A DNA stretch of 64,000 bases, taken from Acidimicrobiaceae bacterium (GTDB lineage Bacteria > Actinomycetota > Acidimicrobiia > Acidimicrobiales > UBA8190). The stretch covers positions 104,613 through 168,612 of the forward strand of contig PLXQ01000060.1 in NCBI GenBank assembly GCA_003151475.1. The letters run 5' to 3'. Below the pieces are notes generated by a model that saw only the letters and a program-made list of their open reading frames with translations, was not told the DNA's origin and searched no databases. Positions 35,515 to 43,665 of the stretch are shown here, piece after piece. The position numbers and the translations under genes were made by a program. Position 1 is the first letter of the stretch; each line of letters begins with the position of its first letter.

Positions 35515-36056
35515 CCAAGACGCCGGCTCCGCGCTACCCGGCAGAGTTGGCCTGCGACATTTTCACCAGGGAAGGCATCGAACTCCATCTGCGCCCGATC
35601 CGGCCCGACGACGCCGGGCCCCTGGTCGAGTTCCACCGCTCTCTCTCGCCGCGCTCGGTCTACCGTCGTTTCTTCTTCGTTCACCCCACCCTTTCTCCGA
35701 CCGAGGTCGACCGCTTCACCGGCGTCGACTACGTCCACCGCCTGGCTCTGGTGGTGGAACACGACGACCTCCTGATCGCCGTGGGACGCTACGAGGGAAT
35801 CCCCGGCTCCACCGACGCGGAAGTGGCTTTCGTGGTGACCGATCAGCAGCAACACCATGGCATCGCCACGGTGTTGCTGGAGCATCTTGCCCAGGCGGCA
35901 CGACAGCGAGGGATCACGACCTTCGTCGCCTCCACCCTGGCCGAGAACCGGGAGATGCTCGACATCTTCGCCCACTCGGGATTCGCGGTCACCACCAGTG
36001 TCGAAGAAGGAATCGTGAGCGTCCGCTTCCCCATCGGCTCAGCAGCCGACGTCTGA
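35511..36056 (+). CDS. GNAT-family acetyltransferase
   Basis: A 181-residue single GNAT domain with HLRPIRPDDAGPLVEFHRSL at the start and the acetyl-CoA loop VTDQQQHHGIATVLLEHLAQAAR (Q-x-x-G-I-A). It resembles the lysine-acetyltransferase end of Pat-type proteins (SPRSVYRRFFFVHPTLSPTEVDRFTGVD, in part), but has no cNMP-binding domain. GTG start overlaps the dehydrogenase stop, so it may acetylate and tune a metabolic enzyme (inference). Convergent with the questin-oxidase-like gene. Confidence 0.88.
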   Translation: MTKTPAPRYPAELACDIFTREGIELHLRPIRPDDAGPLVEFHRSLSPRSVYRRFFFVHPTLSPTEVDRFTGVDYVHRLALVVEHDDLLIAVGRYEGIPGSTDAEVAFVVTDQQQHHGIATVLLEHLAQAARQRGITTFVASTLAENREMLDIFAHSGFAVTTSVEEGIVSVRFPIGSAADV

Positions 36057-36065
36057 GCACCGTCC

Positions 36066-37019
36066 CTAGAACGACACCCGCCGGGCGGCGGCGATGAAGG
36101 CGCCATCGCCGGTCGCCTCCCACCCCCGCCGGCAGGCTTCGACCAGCTTCACCTGATGGGCGTCCCGGCTGTCAGCGGCCAGGGGGGCGAGCGCCGGATC
36201 CCACTCGTCGATCGTCGGCGCCACCGCTTCCCTTGGCCTCTCGATCGGCGCCGTCGCCGACGTCCTCGGGTCCCTGGCACCATAGAGAGCGTCATGCTCG
36301 GCGCGAACCCGGCCCAGGGCGGCACCGCCCTCCTCGGGGCCGATGTGATCGATCAGCAAGGCGACGGCCATGGCTCCGGTGACTCCGTGCAGATTGAAGA
36401 TCGTGGGTTGCGCCGTGTAATGGCGCGCCCCGCCGGCGGCGGCTTCGATCACGCCGCGACGGGCATCGCCTACCGGTCGAGTCTCCGACACTGCTCGACC
36501 GGGCTGGAATCGTCCCGCCCAGTACCCGAGTGCCCGGGCCAACTCGGCGCGTCGGGCGGCGGTCTCGATGGTCTCGATGGCCCGCACGGCGTGGGCCGTA
36601 CGGATCACGCCGTGGAACAACGCGCTGGCCATGCCCGGCACCAGCCGGGGCACCCACACTGCGACCGTCCGCTCCCAGCCGTCGAGGGCAATGGCCCCCT
36701 CGAAGTACCCCATCCATTCCGATAGCCGGTCGTAATCACCGAGAGCTTCGAGACCTTCGAAGTCGCTCACCCGGGCCGGCTCGGCGGGCTTCGGTCCCTC
36801 GCCCACCATCTGCACGAACCACCGGGCCCAGTCCGTGACCCGGTCGTCGCAGCCCAGGGCGGCCAGGGCTTCACAGGCCATGGGCCCGTGGTTGACGAAT
36901 CCGTTGGGCAGTTCGAAGTCGGTCGCCCCCATCCGGTCGTAGGCGTCATCGAGTGCCGGTGAGGCGTCGCCCACGGTGGCCCGGTCGATGGTGCTTGCGT
37001 TCGATTGGTTGTCTTTCAT
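36066..37019 (-). CDS. questin oxidase-like protein (DUF4243)
   Basis: A 317-residue, mostly helical protein. The signatures NGFVNHGPMACEALAALG at the N-terminus, VPRLVPGMASALFHGVIRTAHAV (His-containing helix) and ATQPTIFNLHGVTGA-type segment (here TAQPTIFNLHGVTGAMAVAL) are the conserved blocks of the questin oxidase family, which opens anthraquinone rings by Baeyer-Villiger-like chemistry in fungi. ATG 37019 is preferred over GTG 37028 because GGTGAGAGAC is placed correctly. It is divergent from soxR with a SoxR box between them, so quinones or redox dyes probably induce it. Confidence 0.88.
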   Translation of the reverse strand: MKDNQSNASTIDRATVGDASPALDDAYDRMGATDFELPNGFVNHGPMACEALAALGCDDRVTDWARWFVQMVGEGPKPAEPARVSDFEGLEALGDYDRLSEWMGYFEGAIALDGWERTVAVWVPRLVPGMASALFHGVIRTAHAVRAIETIETAARRAELARALGYWAGRFQPGRAVSETRPVGDARRGVIEAAAGGARHYTAQPTIFNLHGVTGAMAVALLIDHIGPEEGGAALGRVRAEHDALYGARDPRTSATAPIERPREAVAPTIDEWDPALAPLAADSRDAHQVKLVEACRRGWEATGDGAFIAAARRVSF

Positions 37020-37034
37020 GTCTCTCACCGTAGA

Positions 37035-37054
37035 ACCTCAAGTAACATTGAGGT
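37035..37054. promoter_or_regulatory. SoxR box in the soxR / questin oxidase divergent promoter
   Basis: ACCTCAA-GTAACA-TTGAGGT, with 7-base mirrored arms. The core CCTCAAG-TAAC-ATTGAGG is nearly identical to the classical SoxR site (CCTCAAGTTAACTTGAGG). It lies 8 bases before the soxR start and 16 bases from the questin-oxidase start, so one dimer can control both promoters. Confidence 0.85.
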
Positions 37055-37061
37055 CAAGGCC

Positions 37062-37514
37062 ATGACACAGATTCCTGCAGAGGTCCGCGAACTGACCGTC
37101 GGCCAGCTCTCGTCCCGCAGCGGGGTGTCGGTTTCGGCTCTGCACTTCTACGAGGCCGAAAGGCTCATCGTCAGCCGTCGCACCGGGGGCAATCAGCGTC
37201 GTTACCCTCGAGACATCCTGCGCCGGGTGGCCTTCATCCGGGCTTCCCAGCGCGTCGGCATCCCGTTGCGCACGATCAGGGAAGCCCTCGATCAGCTCGA
37301 TTGCAACCGCACCCCTACTCGCGGAGACTGGGCCCGACTGTCGGCCGCCTGGCGTGACGACCTCGACGATCGCATCGGCCAGCTCCAGAGCCTGCGCGAC
37401 CGCCTCACCAGCTGCATAGGGTGCGGCTGCCTCTCCCTCGACCACTGCGGCCTGGCCAATCCCGACGATGTCCTCGGCCGCGACGGCCCCGGTCCCCGCA
37501 CTCTTCCCGGCTGA
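37062..37514 (+). CDS. soxR: redox-sensing regulator SoxR
   Basis: A 150-residue MerR-family protein: LTVGQLSSRSGVSVSALHFYEAERLI is the HTH and wing start; RRVAFIRASQRVGIPLRTIREAL is the dimerisation side; the [2Fe-2S] cysteine cluster is CIGCGCLSLDHC (C-x2-C-x-C-x5-C), exactly the SoxR pattern. It senses redox-cycling compounds and unwinds its operator. ATG 37062 fits the consensus start and leaves the SoxR box immediately upstream. The only neighbour it faces is the questin-oxidase-like gene. Confidence 0.95.
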   Translation: MTQIPAEVRELTVGQLSSRSGVSVSALHFYEAERLIVSRRTGGNQRRYPRDILRRVAFIRASQRVGIPLRTIREALDQLDCNRTPTRGDWARLSAAWRDDLDDRIGQLQSLRDRLTSCIGCGCLSLDHCGLANPDDVLGRDGPGPRTLPG

Positions 37515-37520
37515 CCGCTT

Positions 37521-37620
37521 GGCTGTTCAGCGCCGACACTTGCTGTTCAGCGCCGACACTTGCCGTTCAGCGCCGGCACTTGCCGTTCAGCGCCGGCACT
37601 TGCCGTTCAGCGCCGGCACT
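37521..37620. repeat. five 20-bp tandem repeats
   Basis: Five head-to-tail units, each exactly 20 bases; copies 3-5 read TGCCGTTCAGCGCCGGCACT and are identical, copies 1-2 differ by one to three bases. A partial sixth begins at 37621. Within each unit TGCCG pairs with CGGCA, so every copy can fold a small hairpin. The array begins 6 bases after the soxR stop and ends 5 bases before the stop of the convergent hypothetical gene. Confidence 0.95.
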
Positions 37621-37625
37621 TGCGT

Positions 37626-38111
37626 TCAGGCCGAAACGGCCAGAGAGACCGACGGGTCGAGTTGGGCCGTCACCTTTTGGACGGCGGTGCACAGGTCATC
37701 GGGGCAATGGCGGTTGTACAAGGGTCCGGCACCATCGCGCAGAAGGACGCCCGCCATGGCCACGCCGCGCGCCGGTGTCGGAAGCTCGGCCACCAGGGCG
37801 CTGAGCAATGCGGCAATGTCGGTTTCGGCGGCGGCGATACGACGACGGCGCAGCGGTACCCGGTACGGTGCCCCTCCCCGCGCCCGGCGTAACAAGTGTT
37901 CCCAGTTCCGAGCCAGTGCCCGGCGCGTCTCCACACGAGCGAGGGTCTGAGCGCGCAGGGCCATGAGGAGCGTCGACTCGGCCGGCTCCCCGGCAGCTAG
38001 CCGCCGATCGAGGGCAGCGGCGAAGACACGGGCGAGAAACCGGTCCCAGCCTCGGCAGGACCAGGTGACAAAGCGTTCGGGGTCTTTCGGATCATGGATG
38101 AGAAGCATCAT
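37626..38111 (-). CDS. hypothetical protein, 161 aa
   Basis: ATG 38111 follows GGAGCCACCACC, a good ribosome site. The product is alpha-helical and arginine-rich (RALARNWEHLLRRARGG, VPLRRRRIAAAETDIAALLSAL) with one conserved-looking start MMLLIHDPKDPERF. No domain is recognised. It ends against the tandem repeats that follow soxR. Its strand is opposite to soxR and GlxA, and its role is unknown. Confidence 0.65.
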   Translation of the reverse strand: MMLLIHDPKDPERFVTWSCRGWDRFLARVFAAALDRRLAAGEPAESTLLMALRAQTLARVETRRALARNWEHLLRRARGGAPYRVPLRRRRIAAAETDIAALLSALVAELPTPARGVAMAGVLLRDGAGPLYNRHCPDDLCTAVQKVTAQLDPSVSLAVSA

Positions 38112-38170
38112 GGTGGTGGCTCCTTTCGCACCTCCCATCCTGCGCCGGCACTGAGCGGGCCGAAAGTGGC

Positions 38171-39220
38171 ATGATTGACATGGTGCGCGACGAACCTGCC
38201 AACCCGCCGGCACGTCGTCGAGTCGGGAAGACCTCGGAGGCCCAGCGTGGTCGATCCGGCCCGAGACGTCACGGTGTCGGCCTCGTCGTGTACGACAGGG
38301 TCAACCTGTTCGAGCTCGGCATCGCCTGCGACATCTTCGGCGACGACCGCTGGGTGGCCTCCGACGTCCCTTGGTACCGGCTGTCGCTGTGTGCCGACGC
38401 CGCCGCGGTGACAGTCGACCGCGGCTTCGCCCTGCAGGTCCCCTACGGGCTGGAGAAGCTCGACGACGTCGACACGGTGATCGTGCCGCCCACCGATGCG
38501 CTCGAGCAGGTACCTCCTCAGATCTACGCCGCCCTGCGTCGGGCCCACGACCGGGGTCAGCGGATCCTCTCCTTGTGCACGGGCGCCTTCGTCCTGGCCG
38601 AAGCGGGATTGCTCGACGGTCGCCGGGCCACGACGCACTGGACAGAGTGCGACACGCTGGCCCGTCGGTACCCGCTTGTCTCGGTCGATTCCCGTGTGCT
38701 CTACATCGACGAGGGCGACATCTTGACCTCGGCCGGCAGTGCCGCCAGCATCGACCTCTGCCTCCACATCGTCCGCCGCGACCATGGTGCGGCCGTCGCC
38801 ACCCAGCTCGCCCGGCACCTGGTGGTGCCCCCGCATCGCGACGGGGGCCAGGCCCAGTACATCGACGCCCCCATGCCCGTGCTCGACAGCACCAACCTGT
38901 TCGCCGATACCCTCGCCTGGTTACAGGAGCACCTGGACGAACCCGTAACCGTCGAGGCCCTGGCGGCCCGGTCGGCCATGAGCCCCCGGACCTTCGCCCG
39001 GCAGTTTCGGGCCGGCACGGGAACGACTCCCTACCAATGGCTGGTGCGCCAGCGGGTCCAACTGGCCCAACGCCTCTTGGAGACGACCGAGCTGCCCGTC
39101 GACGTGGTGGCGGAGAAGAGTGGTTTCTGCACGGCAGCCAACCTCCGCAAGCACTTCCAACGTGCCCTGCACACGAGCCCCCAGGCGTATCGACGGATCT
39201 TCCACGAGCGCGCCGGCTGA
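38171..39220 (+). CDS. GlxA-family transcriptional regulator (DJ-1/PfpI-AraC)
   Basis: A 349-residue regulator. Residues ~30-200 are a DJ-1/PfpI-type domain (GVGLVVYDRVNLFELGIACDIFG, GQRILSLCTGAFVLAEAGLLDG) and ~240-345 an AraC HTH pair (LAARSAMSPRTFARQFRAGTG, TELPVDVVAEKSGFCTAANLRKHFQ). The nucleophile-elbow Cys is in LCTGAF. ATG 38171 or 38180 may be used. It precedes ohr and an esterase by a short gap and may regulate them; its ligand is unknown. Confidence 0.93.
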   Translation: MIDMVRDEPANPPARRRVGKTSEAQRGRSGPRRHGVGLVVYDRVNLFELGIACDIFGDDRWVASDVPWYRLSLCADAAAVTVDRGFALQVPYGLEKLDDVDTVIVPPTDALEQVPPQIYAALRRAHDRGQRILSLCTGAFVLAEAGLLDGRRATTHWTECDTLARRYPLVSVDSRVLYIDEGDILTSAGSAASIDLCLHIVRRDHGAAVATQLARHLVVPPHRDGGQAQYIDAPMPVLDSTNLFADTLAWLQEHLDEPVTVEALAARSAMSPRTFARQFRAGTGTTPYQWLVRQRVQLAQRLLETTELPVDVVAEKSGFCTAANLRKHFQRALHTSPQAYRRIFHERAG

Positions 39221-39279
39221 GGGTCGTTAGGCTCACACGGGTATCTATTTCATCGGATTCATCGGAGATAGGAGCATCA

Positions 39280-39711
39280 ATGGCCAAGGTCCTCTACACC
39301 GCACGCGCCCACGTCACCGGGGGTCGCAGCGGCCACGGTCGTACCACGGACGGTGAGCTCGAAGTCGACCTTCAGCTCCCGACGGAGATGGGCGGTCCGG
39401 GAGGGGGGACGAATCCCGAGCAGCTTTTCGCCATCGGCTATGCCGCCTGTTTCGAAAGCGCCCTGGGCGCGGTGGCGCGCCGGCGCAAGGTGGAGGCGGG
39501 CGAAGTCACCATTGATTCGGCTGTGGGTCTCCTCCCCACCGGTGGCGGCGGTTTCCAGCTCACGGTCACGCTCGACGTGTCTCTGCCCGCCGTCGACGAC
39601 GCCACCTTGGCCGCCGACCTCGTGCGTGGAGCGCATCAGGTCTGTCCCTACTCCAATGCCACCCGGGGCAACATCGACGTCGAGCTGCTGTTGGACGGGA
39701 AACCGGTATGA
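39280..39711 (+). CDS. ohr: organic hydroperoxide resistance protein Ohr
   Basis: A 143-residue OsmC/Ohr protein. The two reactive cysteines are in AIGYAACFESALGAVA and HQVCPYSNATRGNIDV; the N-terminal LYTARAHVTGGRSGHGRT is the Ohr strand. It reduces organic peroxides with dithiol help. The ATG follows ATAGGAGCATCA; two TTCATCGGA repeats lie just upstream (39249-39266). The stop overlaps the esterase gene (ATGA). No OhrR (MarR-type) regulator is next to it; the GlxA-type gene is the only nearby regulator. Confidence 0.93.
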   Translation: MAKVLYTARAHVTGGRSGHGRTTDGELEVDLQLPTEMGGPGGGTNPEQLFAIGYAACFESALGAVARRRKVEAGEVTIDSAVGLLPTGGGGFQLTVTLDVSLPAVDDATLAADLVRGAHQVCPYSNATRGNIDVELLLDGKPV

Positions 39712-40760
39712 CGACGGGGGCGCCGCCACGCCGGGTTCTTCTCGTCCTGGCCGTGTCCGCCCTGTTCGGATCTCTCGTTGTCACCCAGACGACGCCGGCG
39801 GCGGCGGCGCAGCTGGCGCCGATGACGGGCGCCTACGTCTTTCACCTCGCCTTCGGCGGCCGCGCTCGTAGCTACCGGTTGCACGTTCCCCCTGCCGCCA
39901 CCGGGGCCAAGCCCCTGCCGCTGATCCTCAATCTGCACGGTGCCACCCAGAACGCCCTGCTGGAGGAGATCACCTCGCAGATGGACACCTCGGCGGACGC
40001 CGACGGTTACCTGGTGGCCTACCCCAACGGCACCAGGATCTCGACCGTCCTCACCCCCGACCCCGTCGCCAAGCAAGCCCAGTACGGATGGAATGCCGGC
40101 CAGTGCTGCGGCCTGCCCGTCACCAAGCACATCAACGACGTCGGATTCTTGCTCAAGGTCATCTCCGACGTAGCCACCCATACCCCCGTTGATCTGCGCC
40201 GCGTCTACGTCACCGGCATATCGAACGGAGGGATGATGGCCTACGCCATGGCGGCCGAGGCTTCGGACCACGTCTCCGCCATCTCCTCGATCTCGGGCCA
40301 GGTCGAGTTGCCCACCATCCATCCCACGCGGGCCGTGCCCACCATGGAGTTCCATAGCGTCAACGACCCCATCGCCAAGTGGGCCGGTGTGAAAAACCGC
40401 AACCCCCGCCCCCGGCTCTCGGTCATGGAGGGCATCGACCAATGGGTGAAGTCCGACGGCTGCGCCGCCAAGGCGCACCACGCACCCACCATCGTGGGCG
40501 CCGCCGGGTCCGTCTCCGCCGGCGAGACAGCTACGGCCGTCACCTACACGCACTGTCGGTCGGGCTCCGAGGTCGCTCTGTGGCGGTTCACCGGATCGGG
40601 CCACGTCTGGCCGGGCAGCCCCCTCAACACCGGTCCCGAGAAGACCTGGATCCTGGCCGGCGTGGGGAGAGGGATCGTCCTGGTGAATGCCAACGAGACC
40701 ATGTGGCGGTTCTTCGAGCATTACGCGTTACCGGTTCGTGCCCCGTCCAAGACGGCCTAG
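39708..40760 (+). CDS. secreted PHB-depolymerase-like esterase (LpqC type)
   Basis: A 350-residue alpha/beta hydrolase with a signal peptide (VLLVLAVSALFGSLVVTQT). The nucleophile elbow is YVTGISNGGMMAYAMA (G-x-S-x-G), the acid is plausible in SVNDPIAKW, and the histidine in TGSGHVWPGS. LILNLHGATQNALLEEI provides the oxyanion region. The family includes feruloyl and short-chain PHB esterases. It is translationally coupled to ohr. Substrate not known. Confidence 0.9.
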   Translation: MTTGAPPRRVLLVLAVSALFGSLVVTQTTPAAAAQLAPMTGAYVFHLAFGGRARSYRLHVPPAATGAKPLPLILNLHGATQNALLEEITSQMDTSADADGYLVAYPNGTRISTVLTPDPVAKQAQYGWNAGQCCGLPVTKHINDVGFLLKVISDVATHTPVDLRRVYVTGISNGGMMAYAMAAEASDHVSAISSISGQVELPTIHPTRAVPTMEFHSVNDPIAKWAGVKNRNPRPRLSVMEGIDQWVKSDGCAAKAHHAPTIVGAAGSVSAGETATAVTYTHCRSGSEVALWRFTGSGHVWPGSPLNTGPEKTWILAGVGRGIVLVNANETMWRFFEHYALPVRAPSKTA

Positions 40761-40811
40761 CCCGCACGACGGACAGACCCCCTTGACCGAGACATCAGTG
40801 AGGATCGAAGC

Positions 40812-41777
40812 ATGACGGCGCGCCGTGTGGCACCGCCCGTGGTGGACGATGTGCGGCGCGCCGGCGAGATCATCGCTCGCCATCTGCCCACGACGCCGGT
40901 GCTGGCGAGCCCTCTACTCGGACCGAACGTGATGCTCAAGCTGGAGACCCTCCAGCCCACGGGTTCGTTCAAGGTGCGCGGTGCGTTGGCGGCGTTGGCG
41001 GCGGCACGCCACGCCGATCCGCAGCGCCCGGTGGTGACCGCCTCCGCCGGCAATCACGGCCTCGGCGTGGCCTTCGCCGCCCAGACCTTCGAGATGCGGG
41101 CCATCATCGTCGTTCCCGAAAACGCGTCGCCCGCCAAACAAAAAGCCCTCGAAGGCTTCGACGTGGATATCATCCGCCATGGACTCAGCTATGACGAGGC
41201 CGAATCCCATGCCCTGCACGTGGCCGAAGCGGGCGCCCGGTTCGTATCGGCCTACAACGACCCCGACGTCATCTCCGGCCAGGGGACGATCGCCCTCGAA
41301 CTCTTCGACCAGGTTCCCGATCTGACCACGATCGTCGTCCCCGTCGGCGGTGGAGGCCTTCTGGCCGGCGTGGCTCTGGCCGCCGGGCTCCGCCCCGGCG
41401 TCGGCGTGCGGGGGGTGGAGACCGAGGCCTCACCCGCCGTAAGTGCGTCGGTGACGGCGGGACGGGTTGTTCCGGTAACCGTCGGTGAAACGCTGGCCGA
41501 CGGCCTGGCCGGCAACCTCGAACCGGGGGCGGTGACGGTCCCGTTGATCGCGGCGGGCGTCGAGGAGCTGGCCGCAGTCAACGAGCGCGCCATCGCCCAG
41601 GCGGTGAGGTTCCTGGCTTTCGAGCATGGACTGGTGGCCGAGCCTTCGGGTGCGGTCGCCGTCGCCGCCGTTCTGAGCGGTCGTCTCCAGCCCGGGGACG
41701 GGGCCACGGCTTTGGTGGTGACGGGGCGCAACATCTCCGCCCGACTCCTGGGCGAGCTTCTATCCGGTGAGCGATGA
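40812..41777 (+). CDS. threonine/serine dehydratase (PLP)
   Basis: A 321-residue fold-type II PLP enzyme: catalytic lysine in LQPTGSFKVRGALAAL, phosphate-binding glycine loop VPVGGGGLLAGVALA, and AGNHGLGVAFAAQ (Asn contacting PLP). No C-terminal ACT domain is present, so this is the catabolic, feedback-insensitive kind. It removes ammonia from L-threonine or L-serine. The end overlaps the alpha/beta hydrolase by 11 bases, so they are probably cotranscribed. Confidence 0.92.
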   Translation: MTARRVAPPVVDDVRRAGEIIARHLPTTPVLASPLLGPNVMLKLETLQPTGSFKVRGALAALAAARHADPQRPVVTASAGNHGLGVAFAAQTFEMRAIIVVPENASPAKQKALEGFDVDIIRHGLSYDEAESHALHVAEAGARFVSAYNDPDVISGQGTIALELFDQVPDLTTIVVPVGGGGLLAGVALAAGLRPGVGVRGVETEASPAVSASVTAGRVVPVTVGETLADGLAGNLEPGAVTVPLIAAGVEELAAVNERAIAQAVRFLAFEHGLVAEPSGAVAVAAVLSGRLQPGDGATALVVTGRNISARLLGELLSGER

Positions 41778-42645
41778 CGCGCCGATGCCCGACGTAACCC
41801 TTCCCGGCGTGACCATCGCCTACGACGTCTTCGGACCGAGCACCGGTGAGCCGGTCGTGTTCGTGTGCGGGCTCAGCCAGCCGGCCGTCGCCTGGCAGCT
41901 CACCCTGGTGCCGGCGCTCACCGAGGCGGGCTACCGGGCGGTGACCTTCGACAATCGGGGGGTGGCACCGTCGTCGTCTCCGGCGGCGCCCTACACGATC
42001 GACGAGATGGTCGAGGACACCATCGGCTTGCTCGACCATCTCGGTCTGGGCGCCGTCCGGGTGGCCGGGTATTCGATGGGGGGATGGATCGCCGAGACGA
42101 TGGCGTGGCGCCATCCCGAGCGCGTGCGGGCCGGCGTCTTCATCGGCAGCTGCAACGTCGGGACATCGTGGGAGAAGGCGCTCACCACCGTCGAGCGCGA
42201 CCTGGCCCGGCTCGACCCGGAGCTGCCCGCGTGGTTCAACGCCGTGGAGACCTTGCGCTATCTGCCCAACCACGACCTGCAACAGGACAGCATCGTCGAC
42301 GAGTGGATGGCGCTCATCGGAGGGCTCGAGCCGTGGCCCAACCCGGGACGACTGGGCCAGTACGAGGCGGCGTTGGCTTGGTCCCTCGACGTCGATCGCA
42401 TCCGACGCTGGCCGGAGATCACCGCTCCGTGTCTCGTTCTCTCCTTCGAGCACGATGTCGACTCCCCTCCGGCGCGCGCTCGCGAGGCGGCGGCGGCGAT
42501 CCCCGGCGCCCGTTTCGTCGAGGTGGCCGGAGCGAGCCACCTGGGGGTGTTCACCCACGCCGACAAGGTGGCGACCGAGATACTGGGATTCTTCGCCCCC
42601 ACGACCGAAGGCCACAGGACCGACGGGCCGTGCTCGGCTCCCTGA
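41767..42645 (+). CDS. alpha/beta hydrolase
   Basis: A 292-residue hydrolase: nucleophile in VAGYSMGGWIAETMAWRHPE (G-Y-S-M-G), oxyanion FVCGLSQPAVAWQLTL, acid near SFEHDVDSPP and the histidine in VAGASHLGVFT. The GYSMGG elbow and the lid with RYLPNHDLQQ match C-C or ester hydrolases of the broad family. It overlaps the dehydratase and lies 48 bases before the aldo/keto reductase gene. Substrate unknown. Confidence 0.9.
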   Translation: MSDDAPMPDVTLPGVTIAYDVFGPSTGEPVVFVCGLSQPAVAWQLTLVPALTEAGYRAVTFDNRGVAPSSSPAAPYTIDEMVEDTIGLLDHLGLGAVRVAGYSMGGWIAETMAWRHPERVRAGVFIGSCNVGTSWEKALTTVERDLARLDPELPAWFNAVETLRYLPNHDLQQDSIVDEWMALIGGLEPWPNPGRLGQYEAALAWSLDVDRIRRWPEITAPCLVLSFEHDVDSPPARAREAAAAIPGARFVEVAGASHLGVFTHADKVATEILGFFAPTTEGHRTDGPCSAP

Positions 42646-42693
42646 CGGACAGAATTGTTGGCCACGGGGGTGGCCCGGCACTAAGCATGGGCC

Positions 42694-43548
42694 ATGCGCA
42701 GCGATACCGTCACCCTGGCCGGCCACTCTGTTCACCGGATGGGCTTCGGCGCCATGCAACTTCCCGGCCCCGGGGTGTTCGGACCCCCGGCCGACCGCCC
42801 GGCGGCACTGGCCGTGCTCCGCAGGGCCGTTGATGCCGGCGTCGACCATATCGACACCGCGCAGTTCTACGGCCCCGATGTGGCCAACGAACTCATCCGC
42901 GAGGCGCTCTCTCCCTATCCCGACGAGCTGGTTCTGGTCTCGAAAGTGGGCGGCCGCCGCGATGAGCAGGGCCAGTGGTTGCCGGCCCAGACCCCCGAGG
43001 AGTTGCGCTCCGGAGTAGAGGCGAACCTCAGGAGTCTGGACGTGGACCGGGTGCCCGTGGTCAATCTTCGGCGTATGCCCGAATCCGACGTGCCGTTCAC
43101 CGAACAGGTCTCGGCCATGGCGGCCATGCACGACGAAGGCCTCATCGGCGGTATCGGGCTCAGCAATGTGACCCTGGACGAGTACCTGACCGCCCGCTCC
43201 CGGATCGACGTGGCCTGTGTCCAAAACGCCTACAACCTGACCGACCGAAGCGACCAACCGCTGTTCGACGCCTGTGCCGCTGACGCCGTGCCCTACGTGC
43301 CCTTCTTCCCTCTCGGGTCGGCGTTCTTCCCCGACAATCCCGTCCTGAGCGCTCCGGCGTTGCAAGAGATGTCTCGCCGGCTGCAGGTCACGGCGGCCCA
43401 GGTGGCGCTGGCGTGGCTGCTGGCCCGGGCTCCGACGGTGCTGCTCATCCCGGGGACGTCGTCGCTGTCGCATTTGGAGGAGAACCTGGCTGCCGGTGAT
43501 CTGGTCCTCGATGAGGAGGCTCTGGCCATCCTCGACGCCGCCGTCTGA
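42694..43548 (+). CDS. aldo/keto reductase
   Basis: A 284-residue (alpha/beta)8 reductase. GVDHIDTAQFYG contains the catalytic Asp and Tyr, and LVLVSKVGG the Lys. The usual histidine region is VVNLRRMPESD, where Asn replaces His, as in several bacterial subgroups. IGGIGLSNVTLDEY and VLLIPGTSSLSHLEENL are the NADP-binding end. It follows the hydrolase gene by 48 bases on the same strand. Confidence 0.93.
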   Translation: MRSDTVTLAGHSVHRMGFGAMQLPGPGVFGPPADRPAALAVLRRAVDAGVDHIDTAQFYGPDVANELIREALSPYPDELVLVSKVGGRRDEQGQWLPAQTPEELRSGVEANLRSLDVDRVPVVNLRRMPESDVPFTEQVSAMAAMHDEGLIGGIGLSNVTLDEYLTARSRIDVACVQNAYNLTDRSDQPLFDACAADAVPYVPFFPLGSAFFPDNPVLSAPALQEMSRRLQVTAAQVALAWLLARAPTVLLIPGTSSLSHLEENLAAGDLVLDEEALAILDAAV

Positions 43549-43665
43549 GCGTCTCTCTGACACAGATCGACTCGCCACCGACCGAGACGTCGCCGCCGTT
43601 CCCGGCCGAGGATCTCCGCTCGTCACCACGATCGGCCGTGAGCGGGCCTCCCCTACCATGCAGAG

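Noticed and set aside
37521..37620. CRISPR array
   Set aside because: Units are contiguous 20-mers without unique spacers and there are no cas genes nearby; it is a tandem repeat.
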